Source: VXNE01 sp963664635
Lineage (GTDB): Bacteria > Pseudomonadota > Gammaproteobacteria > Pseudomonadales > Azotimanducaceae
Direction: 5' to 3'
Assembly: GCA_963664635.1 (NCBI GenBank)
Contig: OY761542.1
Location: 558,001 to 622,000 of the forward strand
DNA length: 64,000 bases
Made by a program: the position numbers and the translations under genes. Position 1 is the first letter of the stretch. Every line of letters begins with the position of its first letter. The notes beneath the pieces were generated by a model. That model was given only the letters and a program-made list of their open reading frames with translations. It had not been told where the DNA came from and ran no database searches. Below, in pieces: positions 1-10,649 of this stretch.

Positions 1-2007
<2,007 letters not shown>

Positions 2008-2008
2008 G

Positions 2009-2050
2009 CGCAAGGCCTGCGGCCTTGCGTTCGAGTTGCTCCGCAACTCG
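2009..2050 (+). other. Two tandem perfect hairpins in the rpoB-rpoC spacer
   Basis: Directly after the rpoB stop codon, 2009-2029 forms a 9-bp perfect stem (CGCAAGGCC / GGCCTTGCG) with loop TGC. Only two bases later, 2032-2050 forms an 8-bp perfect stem (CGAGTTGC / GCAACTCG) with loop TCC. Neither is followed by a T tract, so they are unlikely to be simple intrinsic terminators. They may stabilise or process the rpoBC message, act as weak attenuators, or be small palindromic repeats. The rest of the spacer is purine-rich and leads to the rpoC ribosome binding site. Confidence 0.7.
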
Positions 2051-2127
2051 GGTCGGTGACGGAGGCTGCGAAGTGGGATTGGGGCGAGAGAAGCGGGATT
2101 GAGGCGAGGTAGGGAAGAGGGAGCGAG

Positions 2128-5100
2128 ATGAGAGACCTTTTGAACCTGATGAAGCAGCAGAGCGAGATCGAGGAATTCGACGCTTTGCGCATTGGCCTCG
2201 CCTCGCCGGAGAAGATCCGGTCGTGGTCGTACGGAGAGGTGAAAAAGCCCGAGACGATCAACTATCGGACGTTCAAGCCCGAGCGTGACGGTCTGTTCTG
2301 CGCGCGCATCTTCGGGCCCGTGAAGGACTACGAGTGCCTCTGCGGGAAGTACAAGCGCCTCAAGCACCGTGGCGTGATCTGCGAGAAGTGCGGCGTAGAG
2401 GTGACGCTGGCGAAGGTGCGCCGGGAACGGATGGGCCACATCGAGCTCGCGAGCCCGACCGCCCACATCTGGTTCCTGAAGTCGCTCCCCTCCCGGATCG
2501 GGTTGCTCCTCGACATGACCCTTCGGGAAATCGAGCGCGTCCTCTACTTCGAGTCTTTCGTCGTCATCGACCCGGGCTTGACGGACCTCGAGGTCGGCCA
2601 GCTCCTCACCGATGAGGAGTACTACGCCAAGCTCGAGGAACATGGGGACGAGTTCACCGCGAAGATGGGCGCGGAAGCGGTGCAGCAGTTGTTGATCAAC
2701 CTCGACCTCGACGGCGAGATCGCCGAGCTCCGCGATGCCATTCCCGCCACCAATTCCGAGACCAAGATCAAGAAGCTGTCGCGGCGGCTGAAGCTCATGG
2801 AGGCATTCGTCGACTCCGGGAACCGCCCGGAATGGATGGTGCTGACGGTGCTGCCCGTGCTCCCCCCGGACCTCCGGCCCCTGGTGCCCCTGGACGGCGG
2901 GCGTTTCGCGACGTCCGACCTGAACGACCTGTACCGTCGCGTCATCAATCGCAACAATCGCCTGAAGCGGCTGCTGGACCTGTCCGCTCCGGACATCATC
3001 GTGCGCAACGAGAAACGGATGCTGCAGGAGTCGGTGGACGCGCTGCTCGACAACGGGCGCAGGGGACGCGCCATCACCGGATCCAACCGGCGCCCCCTGA
3101 AGTCGCTGGCCGACATGATCAAGGGCAAGCAGGGACGGTTCCGGCAGAACCTGCTGGGCAAGCGGGTGGACTACTCCGGGCGGTCCGTGATCGTCGTGGG
3201 GCCGACGCTGCGCCTGCACGAGTGCGGGCTCCCGAAGAAGATGGCGCTCGAACTCTTCAAGCCGTTCATCTTCGGCAAGCTCGAAGCGCGTGGGCTCGCG
3301 ACGACCATCAAGGCGGCCAAGAAGATGGTGGAGCGGGAGACGCCGGAGGTGTGGGACATCCTGGCGGAGGTCATCCGCGAGCATCCGGTGCTGCTCAACC
3401 GCGCGCCGACGCTCCACCGCTTGGGCATCCAGGCGTTCGAGCCCGTGCTGATCGAGGGCAAGGCGATCCAGCTCCACCCGCTGGTGTGCGCCGCGTACAA
3501 CGCGGACTTCGACGGGGACCAGATGGCGGTCCACGTGCCGCTGACCCTCGAGGCGCAGCTCGAGTCCCGGGCGTTGATGATGTCGACGAACAACATCCTC
3601 TCGCCGGCCAGCGGGGAGCCGATCATCGTGCCCTCGCAGGATGTCGTGCTCGGTCTGTACTACATGACGCGCGAACGCGTGAACGCCCCCGGCGAGGGCA
3701 TGCGTTTCGCCAACATCGCCGAGGTGCACCGTGCCTTCGGCAGCAAGTCGGTGGACCTGCACGCCAGGGTCAAGGTGCGCATCACGGACGTCGATGGCCC
3801 CTGTACCGTGGAGACGACGGTGGGGCGGGCGCTCCTGTACGAGATCGTCCCTCCGGAGCTGCCTTTCGGACTCGTCAACCGGCCGATGAACAAGAAGGCC
3901 ATCTCCAATCTCATCAATGCCTGCTACCGGCGCGTGGGCCTGAAGGAGACGGTCGTGTTCGCCGACCAGCTCATGTACACCGGCTTCCACTACTCCACGG
4001 CGTCGGGCGCCTCCATCGGCGTGGAGGACTTCGTCATCCCGGAAGACAAGGTCACGATCATCGGCGATGCGGAACTCGAGGTGAAGGAAATCGAGTCGCA
4101 GTACGCGTCGGGCCTCGTGACGCAGGGCGAGAAGTACAACAAGGTCGTCGACATCTGGTCGCGCGCGAACGAACTGGTGGCGCGTTCGATGATGGAAGGC
4201 ATCTCGAGCGAGTCCGTCCTCAACCGGGAGGGCATCGAGCAGGACCAGCTTTCGTTCAACTCCGTCTACATCTACTCGGACTCGGGGGCCCGGGGCTCCC
4301 CGGCGCAGATCCGGCAGCTCGCGGGCATGCGCGGGCTGATGACCCGCCCGGACGGCAGCATCATCGAGACGCCCATCATCGCGAACTTCCGCGAGGGGCT
4401 GACGGTGAACGAGTACTTCATCTCCACGCACGGCGCCCGCAAGGGTCTCGCGGACACGGCCCTCAAGACGGCCACGTCGGGGTACCTGACGCGGCGCCTG
4501 GTCGATGTGGCGCAGGACCTGGTGGTCACCGAGCAGGACTGCGGCACCGAGCAGGGCCTGCTCATGAGCGCGATGATCGAGGGCGGCGACGTGGTCGAAC
4601 CGCTGGCGGCCCGGGTACTCGGCCGGGTGGTGGCGCGCGACGTTCAGGACGGCGCGGGAGTCGAGACAGTCATTCCGGCGGGCACGATGCTGGACGAGGA
4701 CTGGGTCGAGCGGCTCGACAGCCTCGGCGTCGACGAACTGCATGTGCGCTCTCCGATCACCTGCGGCACGCGCCAGGGCGTCTGCGCGAAGTGCTACGGG
4801 CGGGACCTCGCCCGCGGACACGAGGTGAACGTCGGGGAGGCGGTCGGGGTCATGGCCGCGCAGTCCATCGGCGAGCCGGGCACCCAGCTCACCATGCAGA
4901 CCTTCCACATCGGCGGCGCGGCGTCCCGCGCGACGGCGATCGACAACATCCAGGTCAAGCATGGCGGCGAGGTGCGCCTGCACAACCTGAAGACCGTGCA
5001 GCGCACGACCGGGGAACTGGTCGCCGTGTCGCGCTCCGGCGAGATCGCCATCGCCGACGAGCACGGCCGGGAACGCGAGCGCTACAAGCTCCCGTACGGC

Positions 5101-6306
5101 GCCGTGATCCTCGTGAGCGAGGGCGTGAACGTCGACGCCGGCCGCATGATCGCGCAGTGGGATCCCCACACGCACCCGATCATCACGGAAGTCGCGGGCA
5201 AGGTCCTCTTCGAACAGATGGAGGAAGGCGTCTCCATCCACCGGCAGACCGACGAACTGACCGGCCTGACGAGCATCAGCGTGCTGGACGTGAACGACCG
5301 GCCGGCCGCGGGCAAGGAACTGCGGGCGGAAGTGAAGCTCGTGGACATGGAGGGCAACGAGGTGCACCTGGCGGGGACCGACATGCCGGCCCGGTATCCG
5401 TTGCCGGGTGGCGCGGTGCTGAACCTCGAGGACAACGATGCGATTGGCGTCGGTGACGTCATCGCGCGCATTCCGCAGGAGGGTTCGAAGACCCGCGACA
5501 TCACGGGCGGCATGCCGCGGGTCGCGGATCTCTTCGAGGCGCGCAAGCCGAAGGAGCCGGCGATCCTGGCGGAGGCGACGGGCACCGTCAGCTTCGGCAA
5601 GGAAACCAAGGGCAAGCGGCGCCTGGTGATCACGCCGGCCGACGGCGACCCGGTCGAGACGCTGATACCGAAGTGGCGGCAGATATCCGTCTTCGATGGC
5701 GAGCACGTCGAGAGAGGCGAGGTCGTCTCGGAAGGGCCGCCGAGTCCGCACGACATACTGCGCCTGAAGGGCGTCGCGGAACTCGCGAAGTTCATCATCA
5801 ACGAGATCCAGGAGGTCTACCGCCTGCAGGGCGTCACGATCAACGACAAGCACATCGAGGTGATCGTGCGCCAGATGCTGCGCAAGGCGGAGGTCAGGCA
5901 ACCCGGCGGCTCCCACTTCATCCGTGGCGAGCAGGTGCAGTACGTGACGGTGATCGCGGAGAACGAGCGCCTGGCCGAGGAAGGGCTGCCCCCGGTCGAG
6001 TTCGAACGGCTGCTGCTCGGCATCACCAAGGCCTCGCTCGCGACGGAGTCCTTCATCTCGGCAGCGTCGTTCCAGGAGACCACGCGGGTGCTGACGGAGG
6101 CGGCGGTCACCGGCAAGCGGGACGTCCTGCACGGACTGAAGGAGAACGTCGTCGTCGGGCGCCTGATTCCAGCCGGTACCGGCCTCAGCTACCACGCGGA
6201 CCGCAAGCGGCGCCGCGAGGAAGAGGTGCTCATGGAGCAGGGACCGACGCCGGACGAAGTCGAACAGGCGCTGTCCGAGGCGTTGTCCGCAAGCGGCGAA
6301 GCCTGA
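2128..6306 (+). CDS. rpoC: DNA-directed RNA polymerase subunit beta'
   Basis: This is the beta' subunit, carrying the active-site magnesium. It has 1392 residues, a normal bacterial length. The N-terminal zinc ribbon cysteines are at 70, 72, 85 and 88. The catalytic loop NADFDGDQM places its aspartates at 460, 462 and 464, the same numbers as in E. coli. A second zinc site is seen around CGTRQGVCAKCYG near residue 885. The start ATG follows an AGGGAG ribosome binding site and gives the expected N-terminus MRDLLNLMK. It is co-transcribed with rpoB and followed by a strong hairpin at 6324-6355. Confidence 0.99.
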   Translation: MRDLLNLMKQQSEIEEFDALRIGLASPEKIRSWSYGEVKKPETINYRTFKPERDGLFCARIFGPVKDYECLCGKYKRLKHRGVICEKCGVEVTLAKVRRERMGHIELASPTAHIWFLKSLPSRIGLLLDMTLREIERVLYFESFVVIDPGLTDLEVGQLLTDEEYYAKLEEHGDEFTAKMGAEAVQQLLINLDLDGEIAELRDAIPATNSETKIKKLSRRLKLMEAFVDSGNRPEWMVLTVLPVLPPDLRPLVPLDGGRFATSDLNDLYRRVINRNNRLKRLLDLSAPDIIVRNEKRMLQESVDALLDNGRRGRAITGSNRRPLKSLADMIKGKQGRFRQNLLGKRVDYSGRSVIVVGPTLRLHECGLPKKMALELFKPFIFGKLEARGLATTIKAAKKMVERETPEVWDILAEVIREHPVLLNRAPTLHRLGIQAFEPVLIEGKAIQLHPLVCAAYNADFDGDQMAVHVPLTLEAQLESRALMMSTNNILSPASGEPIIVPSQDVVLGLYYMTRERVNAPGEGMRFANIAEVHRAFGSKSVDLHARVKVRITDVDGPCTVETTVGRALLYEIVPPELPFGLVNRPMNKKAISNLINACYRRVGLKETVVFADQLMYTGFHYSTASGASIGVEDFVIPEDKVTIIGDAELEVKEIESQYASGLVTQGEKYNKVVDIWSRANELVARSMMEGISSESVLNREGIEQDQLSFNSVYIYSDSGARGSPAQIRQLAGMRGLMTRPDGSIIETPIIANFREGLTVNEYFISTHGARKGLADTALKTATSGYLTRRLVDVAQDLVVTEQDCGTEQGLLMSAMIEGGDVVEPLAARVLGRVVARDVQDGAGVETVIPAGTMLDEDWVERLDSLGVDELHVRSPITCGTRQGVCAKCYGRDLARGHEVNVGEAVGVMAAQSIGEPGTQLTMQTFHIGGAASRATAIDNIQVKHGGEVRLHNLKTVQRTTGELVAVSRSGEIAIADEHGRERERYKLPYGAVILVSEGVNVDAGRMIAQWDPHTHPIITEVAGKVLFEQMEEGVSIHRQTDELTGLTSISVLDVNDRPAAGKELRAEVKLVDMEGNEVHLAGTDMPARYPLPGGAVLNLEDNDAIGVGDVIARIPQEGSKTRDITGGMPRVADLFEARKPKEPAILAEATGTVSFGKETKGKRRLVITPADGDPVETLIPKWRQISVFDGEHVERGEVVSEGPPSPHDILRLKGVAELAKFIINEIQEVYRLQGVTINDKHIEVIVRQMLRKAEVRQPGGSHFIRGEQVQYVTVIAENERLAEEGLPPVEFERLLLGITKASLATESFISAASFQETTRVLTEAAVTGKRDVLHGLKENVVVGRLIPAGTGLSYHADRKRRREEEVLMEQGPTPDEVEQALSEALSASGEA

Positions 6307-6323
6307 GAACGACCTGAGAATGG

Positions 6324-6355
6324 GAGGCGGGGACGGGTCTGGCCCGCCCCGTCTC
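6324..6355 (+). terminator. Hairpin terminator after rpoC
   Basis: A stem of nine pairs (6324-6332 with 6347-6355, one G-U) continues past a one-base bulge at A6333 into four more G-C pairs (6334-6337 with 6343-6346), closing on a 5-base loop. The following TCTCTGTTG is moderately T-rich. It lies 17 bases after the rpoC stop and immediately before the -35 box of the str promoter, which fits separation of the two transcription units. Strength is inferred from the fold only. Confidence 0.65.
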
Positions 6356-6357
6356 TG

Positions 6358-6386
6358 TTGAAGCAGGGCTGCGGGAACTATAGAAT
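6358..6386 (+). promoter_or_regulatory. Sigma70-type promoter of the str operon (rpsL-rpsG-fusA)
   Basis: TTGAAG at 6358-6363 and TAGAAT at 6381-6386 are separated by exactly 17 bases. The -35 has four of six consensus bases and the -10 five of six. The -10 ends 58 bases before the rpsL ATG. The same -10 hexamer and spacing occur in the promoter proposed before rpsJ. Confidence 0.7.
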
Positions 6387-6444
6387 CTCGCGCCTTTCGT
6401 GGGGCGGGCCGCCGGCAACGCGAACCGCCCGTACTGGAGAACGA

Positions 6445-6816
6445 ATGGCTACGATCAGCCAGTTGGTACGCAAGCCACGCAAGCGCCGGGTGACGAAGAA
6501 CATCGTCCCCGCGCTGCAGAAGTCACCGCAGAAGCGAGGCGTCTGCACGCGCGTGTACACCACGACGCCGAAGAAGCCGAACTCCGCGCTGCGCAAGGTC
6601 TGTCGCGTGCGGCTCACCAACGGGTACGAGGTGAACTCCTACATCGGCGGTGAGGGCCACAACCTCCAGGAGCACTCGGTGGTGCTCATTCGTGGAGGGC
6701 GGGTCCGGGATCTGCCAGGGGTGCGGTATCACACGATCCGGGGCACCCTCGACGCCTCCGGCGTGGCCGACCGGCGCGGAGCCCGGTCCAAGTACGGCGC
6801 GAAGAAGCCCAAGTAA
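6445..6816 (+). CDS. rpsL: 30S ribosomal protein S12
   Basis: S12 lies at the decoding centre and influences fidelity and streptomycin response. The product is 123 residues, the family length. Conserved blocks KKPNSALRK, GGEGHNLQEHS and PGVRYHTIRG are present. The reading frame stays open upstream to 6358, but the ATG at 6445 has a GGAG site just before it and gives the normal start MATISQLV. It is the first gene of the str operon, behind the promoter at 6358-6386. Confidence 0.98.
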   Translation: MATISQLVRKPRKRRVTKNIVPALQKSPQKRGVCTRVYTTTPKKPNSALRKVCRVRLTNGYEVNSYIGGEGHNLQEHSVVLIRGGRVRDLPGVRYHTIRGTLDASGVADRRGARSKYGAKKPK

Positions 6817-6904
6817 CGTCCGCGGGATCCGCACCGCGGCCGGTGCGGGTTTCGAGTAAGGCTGCCCATGCGTGGGAGGCGAACCTGAAGGAGATCGAGT
6901 CGCA

Positions 6905-7375
6905 ATGCCGAGACGAAGAGTCGTCGCCAAACGGGAAATCCTCCCGGATCCCAAGTACAACAACCAGACCGTGGCGAAGTTCATCAACCACGTCATGGTG
7001 AGCGGCAAGAAAGCGGTGGCGGAGCGCATCGTCTACGGTGCCCTGTCGCGTATCGAACAGCGCGACCGCGGCGACGCCGTTGCAACCTTCGAGAAGGCCC
7101 TCGAGGCCGTCGCGCCGTTCGTGGAAGTGAAGTCCCGCCGGGTCGGTGGGGCCACCTATCAGGTCCCGGTGGAGGTCCGGCCGTCACGGCGCCAGGCGCT
7201 GGCGATGCGGTGGCTGGTGGACAGCGCGCGCGGTCGCGGGGAGAAGTCCATGGCGGCGCGGCTGGCCGGCGAGCTGAGCGATGCCGCCGAGGGCCGCGGG
7301 ACCGCCGTGCGCAAGCGCGAGGACACCCACAGGATGGCGGAGGCGAACCGGGCGTTCTCGCACTACCGGTTCTGA
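6905..7375 (+). CDS. rpsG: 30S ribosomal protein S7
   Basis: S7 nucleates folding of the 16S rRNA 3' major domain and contacts E-site tRNA. The length is 156 residues, as in most bacteria. The start at 6905 gives MPRRRVVAKREI, and an AGGAG site lies about 11 bases upstream. The earlier in-frame start at 6872 would add eleven non-homologous residues. It is the second gene of the str operon, 88 bp after rpsL and 106 bp before fusA. Confidence 0.98.
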   Translation: MPRRRVVAKREILPDPKYNNQTVAKFINHVMVSGKKAVAERIVYGALSRIEQRDRGDAVATFEKALEAVAPFVEVKSRRVGGATYQVPVEVRPSRRQALAMRWLVDSARGRGEKSMAARLAGELSDAAEGRGTAVRKREDTHRMAEANRAFSHYRF

Positions 7376-7481
7376 CGCTCCACCAGATTCAGGACGGTCG
7401 GGCCCAGACGGCCCGGCGGATTCACCACACACCGACGCTGGTCCGGCGAGCGCGCGGAAGCGCGATGGAAGGAGCATGACG

Positions 7482-9581
7482 ATGCCTCGCAGTACCCCGA
7501 TCGGGCGGTATCGCAACATCGGAATCGTGGCCCACGTGGACGCGGGCAAGACGACGACGACGGAACGCGTACTGTTCTACACGGGTCTGTCGCACAAGAT
7601 GGGCGAGGTCCATGACGGCGCCGCCGTCATGGACTGGATGGAGCAGGAGCAGGAGCGGGGCATCACGATCACGTCGGCCGCCACCACCTGCTTCTGGCGC
7701 GGCATGAGCGACCAGTTCGACGAGCACCGCATCAACATCATCGATACGCCGGGACACGTCGACTTCACGATCGAGGTGGAGCGCTCGCTACGCGTGCTGG
7801 ACGGGGCGGTGGTCGTCTTCTGCGGCACGGCGGGGGTCGAGCCCCAGTCGGAGACCGTGTGGCGGCAGGCGAATCGCTACGAGGTCCCGCGGATGGTCTT
7901 CGTCAACAAGATGGACCGCGCGGGCGCGGACTTCCTGCGCGTCGTCGACCAGATTCGTGAGCGGCTCGGCGCCTGTCCGGTGCCGGTGCAGTTGCCGATC
8001 GGCGCGGAGGAGGGCTTCCGCGGCGTGATCGACCTCGTGTCCATGAGGGCGATCACCTGGAGCGACGAAGACCTCGGCAACTCCTTCGTCGAGGAAGACA
8101 TCCCGGCGGAGTCGCGCGCGGATGCGGAGGCGTTCCGCGAGCGCATGGTCGAGGCGGCCGCCGAGGCATCGGAAGAATTGATGGACCGCTACCTCGAGGA
8201 AGGCGACCTCTCGCCGCGGGACATTCGCCGCGGTTTGCGGATTCGCACCCTCGACAACGAAATCGTACCGGCGGTGTGCGGAACGGCGTTCCGCAACAAG
8301 GGCGTGCAGCCGATGCTCGATGCCGTCGTCGACTTCCTGCCGGCGCCAACGGAGGTCAAGTCCATCGAGGGCTCCCTCGACGACCGCAGCGTGGCGACCC
8401 GGGCCTCGGACGACGACGAGCCGTTCGCCGCCCTCGCGTTCAAGATCGCGACCGATCCGTTCGTCGGCACCCTGACCTTCTTCCGGGTCTATTCCGGCGT
8501 GCTCGAGTCGGGGGACCAGATCTACAACTCCGTCAAGGGGAAGCGGGAGCGGGTGGGCCGCATGGTCCAGTTGCATTCGAACAGCCGCAACGAGATCAAG
8601 GAGGTCCGCGCCGGAGACATCGCTGCCGCCATCGGTCTGAAGGACGTCACGACCGGCGACACGCTCTGCGACATGCAACATCACATCACGCTGGAGCGCA
8701 TGGAGTTCCCGGAGCCCGTCATCGACGTGGCCGTGGAACCACGCTCCGTCGCGGACCAGGACAAGATGGCGATCGCTCTCGGCAAGCTTGCCCAGGAGGA
8801 CCCGTCGTTCCGGGTCAGTACGGACAACGAGTCGGGGCAGACGATCATCGCCGGGATGGGGGAACTCCACCTCGACATCATCGTCGACCGCATGAAACGC
8901 GAGTTCGGGGTCGCGGCGAACGTCGGCAGGCCGCAGGTGGCGTATCGGGAGACGATCCGCGAGCGCGTGGAGGTCGAGGGGCGTTTCGTGCGTCAGACCG
9001 GCGGCCGCGGGCAGTACGGCCATGTGTGGCTGCGGATCGAGCCGCTCGCCGGCGAGTCGGACACGGGTGCGGGGTTCGAGTTCGTCGACGAGATCACGGG
9101 CGGAGTCGTGCCGAAGGAGTACATCCCGGCCGTGCAGCGTGGCGTGCAGGAGCAGATGGGGAACGGCGTACTGGCCGGGTATCCGCTGATCGACGTCCGG
9201 GTGACCCTCTACGACGGCTCCTATCACGAGGTCGATTCTTCCGAGGTGGCGTTCCGGATCGCGGGTTCCCAGGCGTTGCGCGACGGTGCACTCCGCGCCA
9301 GGCCGGTTCTGCTCGAGCCCGTGGTGGCGGTGGAAGCCGTGACGCCGGGCGAGTACATGGGCCATGTCGTCGGCGACCTCAACCGGCGCCGCGGCATGAT
9401 CGAGGGGCTCGACGAGAACCCGACGGGCAAGATCGTGCGGGCCTACGTCCCGCTGGGCGAGATGTTCGGTTACGCGACGGACCTGCGTTCGGCGACACAG
9501 GGGCGGGCCACGTTTACGATGGAGTTCGCGCGGTACTCGGAAGTGCCGCGCAACATCGCCGAGACCATCATCAATAGCTGA
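7482..9581 (+). CDS. fusA: Translation elongation factor G
   Basis: EF-G is the GTPase that drives ribosomal translocation and recycling. The product is 699 residues. The P-loop AHVDAGKTT lies at residues 17-25, the G3 motif DTPGHVDF and the G4 motif NKMD follow, and the C-terminal domains IV and V end at the stop. An ATG at 7476 gives only one base between GGAAGGAG and the start, while the ATG at 7482 gives seven, so 7482 is chosen (MPRSTPIGRYRNIG). In most proteobacterial str operons tuf follows. Here the next 593 bp contain no tuf. Confidence 0.97.
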   Translation: MPRSTPIGRYRNIGIVAHVDAGKTTTTERVLFYTGLSHKMGEVHDGAAVMDWMEQEQERGITITSAATTCFWRGMSDQFDEHRINIIDTPGHVDFTIEVERSLRVLDGAVVVFCGTAGVEPQSETVWRQANRYEVPRMVFVNKMDRAGADFLRVVDQIRERLGACPVPVQLPIGAEEGFRGVIDLVSMRAITWSDEDLGNSFVEEDIPAESRADAEAFRERMVEAAAEASEELMDRYLEEGDLSPRDIRRGLRIRTLDNEIVPAVCGTAFRNKGVQPMLDAVVDFLPAPTEVKSIEGSLDDRSVATRASDDDEPFAALAFKIATDPFVGTLTFFRVYSGVLESGDQIYNSVKGKRERVGRMVQLHSNSRNEIKEVRAGDIAAAIGLKDVTTGDTLCDMQHHITLERMEFPEPVIDVAVEPRSVADQDKMAIALGKLAQEDPSFRVSTDNESGQTIIAGMGELHLDIIVDRMKREFGVAANVGRPQVAYRETIRERVEVEGRFVRQTGGRGQYGHVWLRIEPLAGESDTGAGFEFVDEITGGVVPKEYIPAVQRGVQEQMGNGVLAGYPLIDVRVTLYDGSYHEVDSSEVAFRIAGSQALRDGALRARPVLLEPVVAVEAVTPGEYMGHVVGDLNRRRGMIEGLDENPTGKIVRAYVPLGEMFGYATDLRSATQGRATFTMEFARYSEVPRNIAETIINS

Positions 9582-9680
9582 TCGGTCCGATCGCGATGGA
9601 CGAGGGACCGCGCTTCGCGATTCGCGAGGGTGGCGTTGCCGGGGCGGATTTCGAAGCCCCTCCGGAGCCAGCAGGAAAGC

Positions 9681-9933
9681 GCTAGCCCGCATTTCTCACC
9701 ACGGGCCGCGATGATCGCGGAGGATCCTGGTCCTGTGCGCGTGCTCGCGACCGAGAGCATAGCGGGGCCTACGTTTGAGGGAGCATGTGCGCGCACGGGG
9801 CCAGGAGACCCGCGAGGGCGCGGCCAGCGCGGTCCGCGGGCGGTCAACGAAGCCGTGATGGACCAAAATACCTCGCAGAACCAATGACCTGTCATCCTGG
9901 CACAAGCGACGTGGTGAGAAATGCGGGCTAGGC
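9681..9933. mobile_element. MITE-like element with 22-bp perfect terminal inverted repeats
   Basis: A 22-bp sequence starting CTAGCCCGCATTTC at 9682-9703 recurs as its exact reverse complement at 9910-9931, enclosing about 206 bp. The hexamer AAGCGC occurs just outside both ends (9677-9682 and 9934-9939), consistent with a short target-site duplication. The interior has no recognisable transposase. Short ORFs cross it on both strands but match nothing I know. This fits a miniature inverted-repeat element or a deletion remnant of an insertion sequence. I cannot assign the family. It sits where tuf is usually found. Confidence 0.7.
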
Positions 9934-9948
9934 AAGCGCCAGGGAGCG

Positions 9949-9977
9949 TTGCGTATTGGGGGCGGCGAACGTAGAAT
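9949..9977 (+). promoter_or_regulatory. Sigma70-type promoter of the S10 operon
   Basis: TTGCGT at 9949-9954 and TAGAAT at 9972-9977 are spaced by 17 bases. The -10 is identical to that of the str promoter. It lies 16 bases outside the inverted-repeat element and leaves an untranslated leader of about 190 bases before rpsJ. In E. coli a leader of similar length is the target of autoregulation by L4. Whether that holds here is not shown by the sequence. Confidence 0.65.
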
Positions 9978-10174
9978 GCGCGATCCTTTGACGGGGCCGC
10001 GGGCGCCGGCGGGGGCTGCGGGTGCCCTCGGGGCCGCGGGCGCCCTCGGGGTCGCGGACGCTTCATTCGCACGCGAGGCTGCACGAGCAGGGCTTGCACT
10101 TGCAGCGGTACGGCCAAGACAGATTGACACAGCGCGGGGGAGTCCCCCCTGCCCGGACAGCTTCGAGGTAGTTC
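9978..10174 (+). other. Leader of the S10 operon: GC-rich tandem repeat and small hairpin
   Basis: No gene is seen in this stretch. It holds two consecutive 18-base units of the form GCGGGYGCCCTCGGGGYC at 10018-10035 and 10036-10053, and a GGGGG-AGT-CCCCC hairpin at 10136-10148. The ribosome binding site for rpsJ (GAGG, 10165-10168) follows. Upstream, 9582-9680 between fusA and the inverted-repeat element also has no gene, only GC-rich sequence with several TCGCGA-type palindromes. Confidence 0.5.
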
Positions 10175-10489
10175 GTGGTTCAGAGCCAGCGTATTCGCAT
10201 ACGCTTGAAGGCGTTCGATCACCGGTTGATCGACCTGTCGACCGAGGAAATCGTCGACACGGCGAAGCGTACCGGTGCGCAGGTGCTCGGCCCGATACCA
10301 CTGCCGACCCGCAAGGAACGCTACACCGTCCTGATCTCCCCCCACGTGGACAAGGACGCGCGCGACCAGTACGAAATTCGCACGCACAAGCGGTTGCTGG
10401 ACATCGTCGAGCCGACGGAGAAGACCGTCGATGCCTTGATGAAGCTCGATCTGGCCGCTGGCGTAGAGGTACAGATCAGTTTGAACTAG
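10175..10489 (+). CDS. rpsJ: 30S ribosomal protein S10
   Basis: S10 is a 30S head protein and, as NusE, part of the antitermination complex. The length is 104 residues. The start is GTG at 10175, preceded by GAGG at a 6-base spacing, and gives MVQSQRIRIRLKAFDH. The conserved stretch RTHKRLLDIVEPT is present. It is the first gene of the S10 operon, behind a long leader and the promoter at 9949-9977. A 160-bp spacer with a strong hairpin separates it from rplC, which is unusually wide for this gene pair. Confidence 0.98.
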   Translation: MVQSQRIRIRLKAFDHRLIDLSTEEIVDTAKRTGAQVLGPIPLPTRKERYTVLISPHVDKDARDQYEIRTHKRLLDIVEPTEKTVDALMKLDLAAGVEVQISLN

Positions 10490-10514
10490 GGGAAGACGCC
10501 GCACTTTGCTTCTT

Positions 10515-10554
10515 GGGAAGGCTTCTTGCGAGGGGCTCGCCCCTCGCGCTTCCC
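10515..10554 (+). other. Two-tier hairpin between rpsJ and rplC
   Basis: The inner stem is eight perfect pairs, GCGAGGGG (10528-10535) with CCCCTCGC (10540-10547), closed by loop CTCG. An outer stem, GGGAAG (10515-10520) with CTTCCC (10549-10554), extends it. No T run follows directly, although GTTTTTCTGG occurs about 20 bases on. It could be an attenuator, a processing site or a message-stabilising element inside the S10 operon. Confidence 0.55.
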
Positions 10555-10649
10555 GGCTGAGGGCTCCGCGGCGGCGTTTTTCTGGTGGTTGCTTTGCTTT
10601 CTCAGCCGGGACCGCTTTCTCACGCGGGACCGAAGGAACGGACAACGGA

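Noticed and set aside
2832..5456. 874-codon ORF in a second + frame inside rpoC
   Set aside because: It overlaps rpoC, which is certain, and the predicted protein is Arg, Gly and Pro-rich shadow sequence.
7788..9692. 634-codon antisense ORF across fusA and similar long antisense ORFs over leuS, secY, lnt and others
   Set aside because: High GC content suppresses stop codons in shadow frames. The sense genes are fully conserved families, and the antisense products have Arg/His-rich composition without recognisable domains.
9630..9887. 85-codon ORF across the inverted-repeat element
   Set aside because: It starts outside the element and crosses the left end. No transposase motif is seen, so it is not reported as a gene.
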